This document shows, piece by piece, positions 8,562 through 16,469 of a DNA stretch of 64,000 bases. Position numbers and translations under genes: made by a program. This DNA is from Halomonas sp. KAO (lineage in GTDB: Bacteria > Pseudomonadota > Gammaproteobacteria > Pseudomonadales > Halomonadaceae), in contig NZ_JADNRL010000026.1 in NCBI RefSeq assembly GCF_015595025.1, positions 373,334 through 437,333 on the forward strand. The letters run 5' to 3'. The notes under the pieces are model-generated. The model worked only from the letters and a program-made list of their open reading frames with translations, was not told where the DNA came from and did not search any database. Within the stretch, counting starts at the first letter, position 1; each line of letters starts with the position of its first letter.

Positions 8562-10154
8562 ATGACCGGAAGGAATGCCGACATCGAACGGTGGGATGTC
8601 GAGAACGAGGAGTTCTGGGAGTCGCAGGGCAAGCGGGTTGCCAACCGCAACCTGTGGGTCTCCATTCCCAGCCTGCTGCTGGGCTTCGCCGTCTGGCTGA
8701 TGTGGGGCATGATCACCACTCAGATGCAGAACCTGGGCTTTCCGTTCTCGGTGGAGCAGCTGTTCACCCTGACCGCGATCGCCGGCCTGGCCGGTGCCAC
8801 CCTGCGCATCCCGGCCTCCTTCATGATCCGTATCGCCGGCGGTCGCAATACCATCTTCCTGACCACCGCCCTGCTGATGCTCCCCGCGATGGGAACCGGC
8901 ATCGCGCTGATGAATCCCGGGACGCCGTTCTGGGTGTTCCAGGCCCTGGCACTGCTCTCGGGCATCGGCGGCGGCAACTTCGCCAACTCGATGAGCAACA
9001 TCTCCAACTTCTTCCCCAGGAAGCAGCAGGGCTATGCCCTGGGCATGAACGCCGGGCTCGGCAACTTCGGCGTCACCACCATGCAGATCCTGATCCCGCT
9101 GGTGATGACGGTGGGCCTGTTCGGCGCCCTGGGGGGCGAGCCGATGGCGCTTGAGAAGGCCAGTGGCACCCTGATCGGGCGCATCGAGGCGGGCACCGAT
9201 ACCTGGATCCAGAACGCCGGCTTCGTGTGGATGCTGCTGCTGATTCCACTGGCCTTCGCGGGCTGGTTCGGCATGAACAACCTGCGCACCATCACCCCGA
9301 ACCCGGGCTCCCCCCTGCAGGCCTTCGGCAAGATTCTCGGCCTCTACGGAGTCGGCATCGTGACCTCCATCGCCGGCGTGGTGGCGCTGGGCTATCTCAA
9401 CATGTGGATCGCCCTGCCGCTGACCATCGTGCTGACCGTGGTGCTGCTGCGCCTGATCCCGGGTGATATCAAGCCCGCCATCAAGAAGCAGTTCGAGATC
9501 TTCTCCAACAAGCACACCTGGTCGATGACCGTGCTCTATATCGCCACCTTCGGCTCCTTCATCGGCTTCTCAGCGGCCCTGCCGCTCTCCATCTCGGTGA
9601 TCTTCGGCAACATGATGGAGGTGGCCGCCGATGGCAGCATGACCCGTGTCGCCAACCCGGACGCCCCCAGCGCCCTGACCTGGGCCTGGATGGGTCCCTT
9701 CGTCGGCGCCCTGATCCGTCCGGTGGGCGGCTGGATCTCCGACAAGCTGGGCGGCTCCATCGTCACCCAGGTGATCACCGCCATCATGGTGGTAGGCTCC
9801 GTGGGCGCCGGCTACGTGATGATGCTGGCCTACAACGCCACCGACCCCAACCAGTACTTCTGGATGTTCCTGCTCCTGTTCATCCTGCTGTTTGCCGCCA
9901 GCGGCATCGGCAACGGCTCGACCTTCCGCAGCATCGGCTTCATCTTCGATCCCCAGCAGAAGGGCCCGGCACTGGGCTGGACCTCCGCCGTCGCCGCCTA
10001 TGGCTCCTTTATCGCGCCCCGGGTGATGGGTGAGCAGATCAAGGCCGGCACGCCGGAGCTCGCCATGTACGGCTTCGCGGTCTTCTACGCCGTCTGTCTG
10101 GTGGTCAACTGGTGGTTCTACCTGCGTCCCGGCGCCTATGTGAAGAACCCCTGA
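8562..10154 (+). CDS. narK: Nitrate/nitrite transporter, NarK (type II, antiporter-like)
   Basis: MFS nitrate/nitrite porter, 530 residues from ATG 8562, which is preceded by AAGGGGGAAA. Visible family signatures are the N-terminus RWDVENEEFWESQGK, the long helix WVSIPSLLLGFAVWLMWGM and the nitrate-signature helix MNAGLGNFGVTTMQ. This longer N-terminus is typical of type II NarK, thought to exchange nitrate for nitrite. It is followed by a second NarK 52 bp downstream, the narK1-narK2 pairing known in denitrifiers. Expression is probably driven by the upstream FNR box and NarL sites. Confidence 0.93.
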   Translation: MTGRNADIERWDVENEEFWESQGKRVANRNLWVSIPSLLLGFAVWLMWGMITTQMQNLGFPFSVEQLFTLTAIAGLAGATLRIPASFMIRIAGGRNTIFLTTALLMLPAMGTGIALMNPGTPFWVFQALALLSGIGGGNFANSMSNISNFFPRKQQGYALGMNAGLGNFGVTTMQILIPLVMTVGLFGALGGEPMALEKASGTLIGRIEAGTDTWIQNAGFVWMLLLIPLAFAGWFGMNNLRTITPNPGSPLQAFGKILGLYGVGIVTSIAGVVALGYLNMWIALPLTIVLTVVLLRLIPGDIKPAIKKQFEIFSNKHTWSMTVLYIATFGSFIGFSAALPLSISVIFGNMMEVAADGSMTRVANPDAPSALTWAWMGPFVGALIRPVGGWISDKLGGSIVTQVITAIMVVGSVGAGYVMMLAYNATDPNQYFWMFLLLFILLFAASGIGNGSTFRSIGFIFDPQQKGPALGWTSAVAAYGSFIAPRVMGEQIKAGTPELAMYGFAVFYAVCLVVNWWFYLRPGAYVKNP

Positions 10155-10206
10155 TCCCTTACCGAACCCGATATCGTCCCTTAACCCGATAGACTCGGAG
10201 GGTCCC

Positions 10207-11475
10207 ATGGCCTCTGAACGCTTCAAGCAGACCTCGGTGCTGATCGCCAACACCTTCGCCTTCACCATGTGCTTCATGGTGTGGACCATGTTCGGCGAGA
10301 TCGGCGTGCCGATCGCCGAGGAGCTCAGCCTCAACGGTACCCAGTTCGGCATCCTCACCGCGGTCCCCATCCTGACCGGCGCCCTGGCGCGCCTGCCCCT
10401 GGGCTCGCTGACCGATCGCCACGGTGGCCGGCCGGTGTTCTTCATCATCCTGCTGCTGATCGTGCCGGCCATCTGGCTGGTGCAGTTCGCCACCGAGTAC
10501 TGGCAGCTGCTGGTACTGGGCGCCTTCGTCGGCCTGGCCGGCGGCTCCTTCTCGGTGGGCATCACCTACACCGCCAAGTGGTTCGAGAAGGATCGCCAGG
10601 GCCTGGCCATGGGCATCTTCGGCGCCGGCAACGCCGGTGCCGCGGTCACCAAGTTCATCGCCCCCACCGTGATCGTGGTGCTGGGCTGGCAGGCGGTGCC
10701 CAATATCTACGCGGGCATCATGCTGGTCACCGCCGTGCTGTTCTGGTTCTTCACCTACTCCAACCCGAGCCACCGCTCAGCCAGCCGTGTCTCGCTGCGT
10801 GACCAGCTCAAGGTGCTCAACGACCCCAAGGTGTGGAAGTACTGCCAGTACTACTCCGTGGTGTTCGGCGGCTATGTCGGCGTCTCCCTGTGGCTGACCC
10901 GCTACTACATGGGGGAGTACGGCCTCGGCATTCAGGTCGCCGCCCTGATCGCCACCATCTTCGTGCTGCCCTCCGGCGTGATCCGCGCCTTCGGCGGCTG
11001 GCTCTCCGACCGCTTCGGGGCGCATACCGTCACCTGGGCCTGCATGTGGGCCAGCCTGATCGCCCTGTTCATCATGTCCTACCCCGAGACCCAGTACCGT
11101 GTGGCCGGCGCCGGCGGCGAAGGGGTGGTGGAGTTTGGCTTCGGCATCCCGGTATGGCTGTTCACCAGTGCGCTGTTCGTGGTGGGCATCGCCTGGGGCA
11201 TCGGCAAGGCCTCGGTGTTCAAGTACCTCTCCAACGAGTACCACGAGAACCTCGGCCTGGTCTCCGGCATCGTCGGGCTGGCCGGCGGGGTGGGTGGCTT
11301 CCTGCTGCCGATCATGTTCGGCGCCCTGGTGGATCTCACCGGCGTGGCCACCACCGTCTGGATGCTCTGCTTCGGCGTGACCCTGGTCTCGATCATCTGG
11401 ATGTGGTGGACCGAGCGCCGCGCCCCGATGCTGACCCGCGACGCCAGGCATCCCGAAAAGCCGGCCGTGAGTTGA
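10207..11475 (+). CDS. Nitrate transporter, NarK (type I, proton-symport-like)
   Basis: Second MFS nitrate porter, 422 residues. Motifs are LGSLTDRHGGRPVF between helices 2 and 3 and the nitrate signature GIFGAGNAGAAVTKFIAP. The shorter length and signature place it with type I NarK proteins, which are thought to import nitrate with protons when nitrite export has not yet begun. It has its own ribosome-binding site (CGGAGGGTCCC before ATG) 52 bp after the previous gene and is probably co-transcribed with it. Confidence 0.92.
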   Translation: MASERFKQTSVLIANTFAFTMCFMVWTMFGEIGVPIAEELSLNGTQFGILTAVPILTGALARLPLGSLTDRHGGRPVFFIILLLIVPAIWLVQFATEYWQLLVLGAFVGLAGGSFSVGITYTAKWFEKDRQGLAMGIFGAGNAGAAVTKFIAPTVIVVLGWQAVPNIYAGIMLVTAVLFWFFTYSNPSHRSASRVSLRDQLKVLNDPKVWKYCQYYSVVFGGYVGVSLWLTRYYMGEYGLGIQVAALIATIFVLPSGVIRAFGGWLSDRFGAHTVTWACMWASLIALFIMSYPETQYRVAGAGGEGVVEFGFGIPVWLFTSALFVVGIAWGIGKASVFKYLSNEYHENLGLVSGIVGLAGGVGGFLLPIMFGALVDLTGVATTVWMLCFGVTLVSIIWMWWTERRAPMLTRDARHPEKPAVS

Positions 11476-11507
11476 TCCAGGCCAAGGTGATGCACAGGGC
11501 CTCGCAC

Positions 11508-11513
11508 TATAAT
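11508..11513 (+). promoter_or_regulatory. Candidate -10 element upstream of the norEF-linked operon
   Basis: A perfect TATAAT lies 66 bp before the next ATG. No good -35 is visible, but TTGAT with a downstream CCAAG (11472-11486) could be a degenerate FNR-type site. Suggests a separate promoter for the 11579-12944 genes. Confidence 0.35.
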
Positions 11514-11578
11514 AGCATTCTGGATACATTATTAGACCGGCTCGTCAGGGCCGGTCGCCTGTCACGCGAGGACCCGCC

Positions 11579-12037
11579 ATGTCCACCCCTCAGGCCATAC
11601 CCACCAATGCTCGCCATATGAACGAAGCCCCTGCCGGCAAGCAGTCCCGGGGGCGCGGCGCCGCCATCATCGTCTACATGCTCTTCCTGGGCAGCGTGCT
11701 GGCGGTGATCACGGCGCCTGCCGGCGTGCTGATCGCCCACGTCAAGCAGCGCGGCGCCGAGCCCTGGGTGAAGAGCCATCTGCAGTTCCAGATTCGCACC
11801 TTCTGGCTGGGCGTTCTTGGCGGCGCTCTCTTCACCGCCGCCTGGCAGCTGCTCGGCCTGGTCGGCACGCCGCCCATGGCTCCCTGGGCCCTGGGTTACC
11901 TCTACTTCACCGCCTGCCTGATCTGGATGGTAGGCCGCTGTGCCGTGGGTATCGCTCGGCTGACCTCCAACCGCCCGGTGGATAACCCGCGCAGCCTGGC
12001 CTTCGGCGGCGCCCGGGTCACCCTGAGCGACGCATGA
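11579..12037 (+). CDS. Small membrane protein (DUF4870-like) in front of norEF
   Basis: 152 residues with three probable hydrophobic segments (about 27-48, 75-97, 103-123). The loop after the first helix (HVKQRGAEPWVKSHLQFQIRT) resembles the DUF4870 pattern in which a conserved His precedes an H-x-x-F/Q-x-x motif. No enzymatic motif is visible. Its stop overlaps the norE start (ATGA), so it forms one operon with norE and norF and is probably linked to nitric-oxide reductase assembly or membrane homeostasis; that role is inference from position only. Confidence 0.7.
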   Translation: MSTPQAIPTNARHMNEAPAGKQSRGRGAAIIVYMLFLGSVLAVITAPAGVLIAHVKQRGAEPWVKSHLQFQIRTFWLGVLGGALFTAAWQLLGLVGTPPMAPWALGYLYFTACLIWMVGRCAVGIARLTSNRPVDNPRSLAFGGARVTLSDA

Positions 12038-12603
12038 GGGAGCAGGAGCTTCCCAACCCCGGCTGGGGGCCGCTCTCTGCCCTGCCCGGCAACCCGCTGA
12101 TATGGGTGCTGATCCTCAGCGAGCTGCTGGTGTTCATGGCGTTCTTCGCCCTCTACTCCTCGGAGCGCGCCGCCCAGGTGGCGCTGTTCGACGCCTCCCA
12201 GCAGCAGCTCGATCCGCTGCTGGGAGGGCTCAACACCCTGGTGCTGCTGACCAGCGGGCTCTGTGTGGCATTGGCGGTGGAGGCCACCGCCAGCGAGCGC
12301 ATCCGGCGTGCCCGCCAGTGGCTGGCCGCCTCCATGGGGCTCGGCGTGCTGTTCGGCGTGATCAAGGTGGTCGAGTATTCGAGCAAGTTCGCCATCGGCA
12401 TCACCCCGGACACCAACACCTTCTTCGGCTTCTACTATGGGCTGACCGCCTTTCATTTCGCCCATGTGCTGTTCGGCCTGGCGCTGCTGGGACTGGTCAG
12501 CTGGCGTACCAGCCTGGAGAACGTGGAGACCGCCGCCGCCTTCTGGCATATGGTCGACCTGATCTGGATCCTGCTCTATCCGCTGCTCTATTTATTGCGC
12601 TGA
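12034..12603 (+). CDS. norE: NorE-like protein (heme-copper oxidase subunit III family)
   Basis: 189 residues, about five transmembrane segments, with the subunit-III pattern: FFALYSSERA near helix 1, then ITPDTNTFFGFYYGLTAFH and HMVDLIWILLYPLLYL at the end. NorE proteins accompany cytochrome c-dependent nitric-oxide reductase and help its activity without being catalytic. It sits beside norF and close to the norCBQD operon, which supports NorE over an orphan oxidase subunit. Confidence 0.88.
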   Translation: MREQELPNPGWGPLSALPGNPLIWVLILSELLVFMAFFALYSSERAAQVALFDASQQQLDPLLGGLNTLVLLTSGLCVALAVEATASERIRRARQWLAASMGLGVLFGVIKVVEYSSKFAIGITPDTNTFFGFYYGLTAFHFAHVLFGLALLGLVSWRTSLENVETAAAFWHMVDLIWILLYPLLYLLR

Positions 12604-12653
12604 CGGCATCTATTGGGCTGAAGGCTCCCTGCTGCGCTGAAAACGGAGGTCGC

Positions 12654-12944
12654 ATGACATCGCTGCCCGGCACCCGCCGCCTGCTGACCACCTGGGCCGT
12701 GTTGATGGGCCTGACGGTGGTGTCGATGGTCTCGGCGCTGCTCGACGCCAGTGACTGGCAGACGCTGCCGCTATGGTCGGCGGCGCTGGTCATCCTGGCC
12801 ACCGGCTTCAAGGCCCAGCGCCTGCTGATGGTCTATCTCAACCTGCGCAGGGCCACCCCGGCCTGGAAGGGGGCCTTCGTGGGCCTGGTGATCCTCACCC
12901 TGGCGCTGATCGGTACCGGCTATCTGGTGGGCCGGATGGCCTGA
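12654..12944 (+). CDS. norF: NorF-like small membrane protein (oxidase subunit IV-like)
   Basis: 96 residues, three hydrophobic helices, starting MTSLPGTRRLLTTWAVLM. The ATG is preceded by CGGAGGTCGC, so this start is preferred over the much longer open frame that reads back through norE. Length, topology (GFKAQRLLMVYLNLRRA in the cytosolic-side loop) and position after norE match NorF / cytochrome c oxidase subunit IV-like proteins of nor clusters. Confidence 0.8.
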   Translation: MTSLPGTRRLLTTWAVLMGLTVVSMVSALLDASDWQTLPLWSAALVILATGFKAQRLLMVYLNLRRATPAWKGAFVGLVILTLALIGTGYLVGRMA

Positions 12945-13030
12945 GGCGCATTGCTTGAGCGTCACACAACAAAGGGCCTGCAAGTGCAGGCGAGGCTATC
13001 GCATCTAGCCCTGATCGGTCGGGGCTGATC

Positions 13031-13123
13031 TGGAGGCAAGCCTTTGAGGAGGCGCTGTGGACCCCTCCCTGGGCGCTACCGATGCCATCCCTGGCATAGG
13101 ACCTCCTCGTCGGCTTGCCACCA
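13031..13123. repeat. Structured intergenic repeat, copy A
   Basis: Outer arms TGGAGGCAAGCC (13031-13042) and GGCTTGCCACCA (13112-13123) pair over 12 positions with one mismatch. Inside them GAGGAGG (13046) pairs with CCTCCTC (13102), and the small hairpin GCCATCCCTGGC (13084-13095) forms the tip. It shares the internal blocks CTCCCTGGGCGCTAC and GCCATCCCTGG with the other four copies. It sits in the convergent gap between norF and the 72-residue protein. Confidence 0.75.
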
Positions 13124-13155
13124 GCGCCCCTCATATTTCGTCACATTCTATCGTC

Positions 13156-13374
13156 CTAGCGTCGCTGAGGATGCTTCGGCGGTGCACTCGCCCGAGCCCA
13201 GCTCTCCAGGGAACGCCCCAGGCGCATCAGGCCGTAGACCAGCACCGGCGCCAGCAGTATCAGGCCGACACCCCAGTCGCGGTTATTGATCAGCCACACC
13301 AGCGGCAGCACCAGCGCCACGGCGACCAGACACCAGGCCGCCACGGCGAGAATCAGTCGGGTTCGAGAGGTCAT
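13156..13374 (-). CDS. Small two-helix membrane protein downstream of norD
   Basis: 72 residues with two hydrophobic segments (about 7-29 and 35-51) and a basic C-terminal tail rich in Arg, Ser and Pro. Start ATG has GGAGATG 6 bases upstream. It lies 38 bp after the norD stop on the same strand, so it is probably the last gene of the nor operon. I do not recognise a family; an accessory role with nitric-oxide reductase is only suggested by position. Confidence 0.6.
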   Translation of the reverse strand: MTSRTRLILAVAAWCLVAVALVLPLVWLINNRDWGVGLILLAPVLVYGLMRLGRSLESWARASAPPKHPQRR

Positions 13375-13412
13375 GGGCGCATCTCCTCGGCGATGGTTCG
13401 GATGACAGCGGC

Positions 13413-15356
13413 TCAGGTGGCGATGATCTGGCGATAGATGCTCGGCAACGCCAGGGCGAGGTGCTCGGGACGCTGTACGATGGCGTAGCCACCGCGACCG
13501 AACAGGTGAGGGATATACTGCCCCGCCTCGCGATCGATGGTCACCCCGAACACCTTCACCTCCTGGCGCCGCGCCTCGAGCACCGCCTTGCGGGTATCCT
13601 CGATACCGTAGCGGCCCTCATAGTAGTCGTTATCGTTGGGTTTGCCGTCGGTCAGCATCAGCAGCAGGCGATGACGGTTGGGACGCTCGCTCAGCTGCCT
13701 GGAGAGGTGACGAATCGCCGGTCCCATGCGCGTGTAGCTACCCGGCTTCAGCGCCGAGATACGCCGCGTCACCCGCTCCCCCATGGGCTCGTCGAATGAC
13801 TTTAGCGTATTGACCCACACCTTGTGGCGACGCTGGGAGGTGAAGCTGTGGATCGAGTAGTCGTCGCCGCAGCCCGCCAGACCGTGCCCCAGCACCAGCA
13901 GGGCCTCCTTGGCCACATCGAGCACGCGGCGATCCTGCAGCCACGCCTCGGTGGAGAGCGACACATCCACCAGGATCGAGACCGCCAGATCCCGAGCCTG
14001 GGTGCGGCTGGCCAGATAGAGGCGGTCACTCGCCTCGCCGGTGGCGGCCAGATCGCAGCGCGAGCGGATCACGGCGTCCATGTCGAGCTCGCTACCATCC
14101 AGCTGACCACGCAGGATCTCGCGCCGCGGGCGCAGTGCCTCGAATTCGCGCCGCACGCGACGGATACGCCGACGAGTCGCTTCATCCGGTTCCCAGTTCT
14201 CCCCCTCCTCGCTCTGCACGTCGCTGAGCACCAGGCAGTGATCGGGCAGATAGGTCTGCTTGCGATGATTCCACTCCGGGTAGGGGTGCTTGCCCTTGAG
14301 GCGGCCACCGGCGGCCTCCTCGGGGGCCAGGTCGAGGTCGAGCTTGAGGCGGGAGGCGGCCTTCTTGCGATTGGCGCTGAGCACGATCTCGTCCATCTGG
14401 TCCGCCGCCTGCCTCGCCTCTTCCTCGTCCTCGTCCTCCACATGACGATTGAGGTTCACCATCTCGGCCCAGGAGAGCATCTTCTCCATATTGTTGAGCA
14501 TCAGAGGATCATCGCGATCGGCCTGCTCCTGCTCGCGACGATCGGCCTGGCGCTTGCCATGGTCGTCGTCGGCCGAGGCGGCGGCATCGGGCAGCTCCTC
14601 GTCATCCGCACTCTCCTCGCGGGCGCCGCTGCTGGTCCCAAGGGTTACCGCCTGACCCCAGAGCGGCACCGGCAGCGGCGGACGATAGCCGCGGGGGGCA
14701 CGAAACTCCTCGAGGGGGAAGTCATCCTCACGGATGGCGCGCTGCATGGCCACCGCCCAGGCGTCCTCGGGGTCAAGCGCCCCCAGCTCGGCACAGAGTG
14801 CGGCCTCCAGGGCCCGCTCCATGGCGGGCAGGCGCTTGCGCTGGGGGCGGATGGCGAGCAGCTCGCCACATAGCCGCACATAGCGCTCGGTCAGCCCGGG
14901 GAAGCGCGCCAGGGCGGCCCGGGTGGTACGGCGCGCCTCGCGCAGCCGCGTCAGGTCGGCCTGCAGGGGATCCTCGGGAAGACCCCGCGGCCGCGCCTCG
15001 GCCAGATAGGCGGTCAGCCATAGATAGAGGTCGCGGTTGAGGGAGGCCTCGGGAAACAGCGCCAGGCGCGGTGGCAGCAGCAGATGCTCCTCATCGCGGC
15101 GGGCCTGGTCGAGGGACTCCTCGTCGAGACCCAGGCGCTGGCGCAGGCTCAGCCGGTGGGCCGAGGCGCGCCGGGCGATGGCGGCCACCTCGATGCCCTG
15201 CTCTCCTCCGCCGGCACGAAAGAAGACGCCGAGCATGGGGCGCAGGCTCTCGAGGCTGACCGCCGCCTCGGGATGGTCGGGGTAGCTCGCCGCCCCGGAA
15301 GCCCAGCGGTGCCAGTAGCGGCCGACGGTCTCCTCGACCTCAAGAAAGTCCAGCAT
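13413..15356 (-). CDS. norD: Nitric-oxide reductase activation protein NorD (vWA domain)
   Basis: 647 residues from ATG 15356, which has TCAGGAGG ahead of it. A C-terminal von Willebrand A domain holds the metal-binding MIDAS motif DVSLST (464-469), the threonine loop GSYTRMGPAIRH and LTDGKPNDNDYYEG. The middle of the protein is acidic and low-complexity (EDEDEEEARQAADQ). NorD works with the AAA+ protein NorQ to insert the non-heme iron or activate NorCB. A 219-bp gap containing repeat copy B separates it from norQ, which is unusual because norQ and norD are normally tightly packed. Confidence 0.95.
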   Translation of the reverse strand: MLDFLEVEETVGRYWHRWASGAASYPDHPEAAVSLESLRPMLGVFFRAGGGEQGIEVAAIARRASAHRLSLRQRLGLDEESLDQARRDEEHLLLPPRLALFPEASLNRDLYLWLTAYLAEARPRGLPEDPLQADLTRLREARRTTRAALARFPGLTERYVRLCGELLAIRPQRKRLPAMERALEAALCAELGALDPEDAWAVAMQRAIREDDFPLEEFRAPRGYRPPLPVPLWGQAVTLGTSSGAREESADDEELPDAAASADDDHGKRQADRREQEQADRDDPLMLNNMEKMLSWAEMVNLNRHVEDEDEEEARQAADQMDEIVLSANRKKAASRLKLDLDLAPEEAAGGRLKGKHPYPEWNHRKQTYLPDHCLVLSDVQSEEGENWEPDEATRRRIRRVRREFEALRPRREILRGQLDGSELDMDAVIRSRCDLAATGEASDRLYLASRTQARDLAVSILVDVSLSTEAWLQDRRVLDVAKEALLVLGHGLAGCGDDYSIHSFTSQRRHKVWVNTLKSFDEPMGERVTRRISALKPGSYTRMGPAIRHLSRQLSERPNRHRLLLMLTDGKPNDNDYYEGRYGIEDTRKAVLEARRQEVKVFGVTIDREAGQYIPHLFGRGGYAIVQRPEHLALALPSIYRQIIAT

Positions 15357-15422
15357 CCATAGCCTCCTGATATACGTGTCGAGCCGGTGTGACGCAGCAC
15401 GGATGGACCGCCGGGGCTTTCC

Positions 15423-15518
15423 CCGGTGGCAGGACCTACGAGGAGGCGCTGTGAACCCGTCCCTGGGCGCTACATTTGCCATCCCTGGCAAATGACCTCC
15501 TCTTCGACCTGCCCCCGG
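15423..15518. repeat. Structured intergenic repeat, copy B (between norQ and norD)
   Basis: Arms CCGGTGGCAGG (15423-15433) and CCTGCCCCCGG (15508-15518) pair with one mismatch; GAGGAGG and CCTCCTC form the second stem, and TTTGCCATCCCTGGCAAA (15476-15493) a 7-bp tip hairpin. The element would be transcribed within the nor mRNA. Confidence 0.78.
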
Positions 15519-15575
15519 CGCCCCTGTCCGGCGAGCCGTATCTGCCAGATTCCTCGGCACCCTATCGGTATCGTC

Positions 15576-16388
15576 TCAGCCGAAGGTCGCCCGAATGGCT
15601 TCCATCAGGCCCTCCTGGACGTCGGTATCATCGGTGAGTGGCTCCACCAGGGTGGCGCGGGCGGCGTCGCGGATCGGCATGCCGGCCTGGATCAGGGTCG
15701 CGCAGTAGACCAGCAGGCGAGTGGAGATGCCCTCCTCCAGATCCTGGCCCTTCATGGCCCGCAGGCTGGCCGCCAGGTTGACCAGTGCCGCACAGCGATC
15801 CGGTTCCAGGCCGCTCTCGCGGGCCACGATATCGCGCTCGACCTTCGGCGGGGGGAAGTCGAAGGTCATCGCCACGAAGCGCTGGCGGGTGCTGGGCTTG
15901 AGTGACTTGAGGATATGCTGATAACCGGGGTTGTAGGAGACCACCAGCATGAAGTCGTCCGGCGCCTCGAGCAGCTCGCCGGTACGCTCCAGCGGCAGCA
16001 GTCGGCGGTCGTCGGTCAGCGGGTGCAGCACCACGGTTACATCCTTGCGCGCCTCGACCACTTCGTCGAGGTAGCAGATGCCGCCCTCGCGCACGGCGCG
16101 GGTGAGAGGCCCATCGACCCAGCGTGTCTCGCCGCCCTGCAGCAGGTAGCGTCCGGTAAGGTCGGCGGCGGTAAGGTCGTCGTGACAGGAGACGGTGAAC
16201 AGCGGCTTGCCCAGTCTGGCAGCCATATGACTGACGAAGCGGGTCTTGCCGCAGCCGGTGGGGCCCTTGAGCAGCAGCGGCAGGCGCTGGGCATAGGCGT
16301 GCTCGAACATCGCACACTCGTTGCCCACGCTGTCGTAGTAGGGAATCTCCCGGTCGGCGGGCTTCGCCGCCGCGGTGGAGAGGGTCAT
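15576..16388 (-). CDS. norQ: AAA+ ATPase NorQ, nitric-oxide reductase activation
   Basis: MoxR-type AAA+ ATPase, 270 residues. Walker A is GPTGCGKT at 42-49, Walker B ICYLDEV at 104-110, and the CbbQ/NorQ C-terminal part is present (STRLLVYCATLIQAGMP). It partners with the vWA protein NorD to activate the NorCB complex. It lies 82 bp downstream of norB, with a hairpin in the gap. Confidence 0.96.
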   Translation of the reverse strand: MTLSTAAAKPADREIPYYDSVGNECAMFEHAYAQRLPLLLKGPTGCGKTRFVSHMAARLGKPLFTVSCHDDLTAADLTGRYLLQGGETRWVDGPLTRAVREGGICYLDEVVEARKDVTVVLHPLTDDRRLLPLERTGELLEAPDDFMLVVSYNPGYQHILKSLKPSTRQRFVAMTFDFPPPKVERDIVARESGLEPDRCAALVNLAASLRAMKGQDLEEGISTRLLVYCATLIQAGMPIRDAARATLVEPLTDDTDVQEGLMEAIRATFG

Positions 16389-16444
16389 GGCATAACTCCA
16401 TCAGGGACAGTCATCAAAAACCATCAGCAAAGACAATCGAAGAA

Positions 16445-16460
16445 GGCCCCTTGCGGGGCC
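16445..16460 (-). terminator. Hairpin between norB and norQ (attenuator or partial terminator)
   Basis: GGCCCC-TTGC-GGGGCC forms a six-pair GC stem, followed on the minus strand by TTCTTCG. This would lower norQD expression relative to norCB. Confidence 0.6.
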
Positions 16461-16469
16461 CTCGGGTGA

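Noticed and set aside
12102-12653. Upstream extension of the norF frame through norE
   Set aside because: The frame runs out of phase through the well-supported norE gene; the norF start with its own ribosome-binding site is at 12654.
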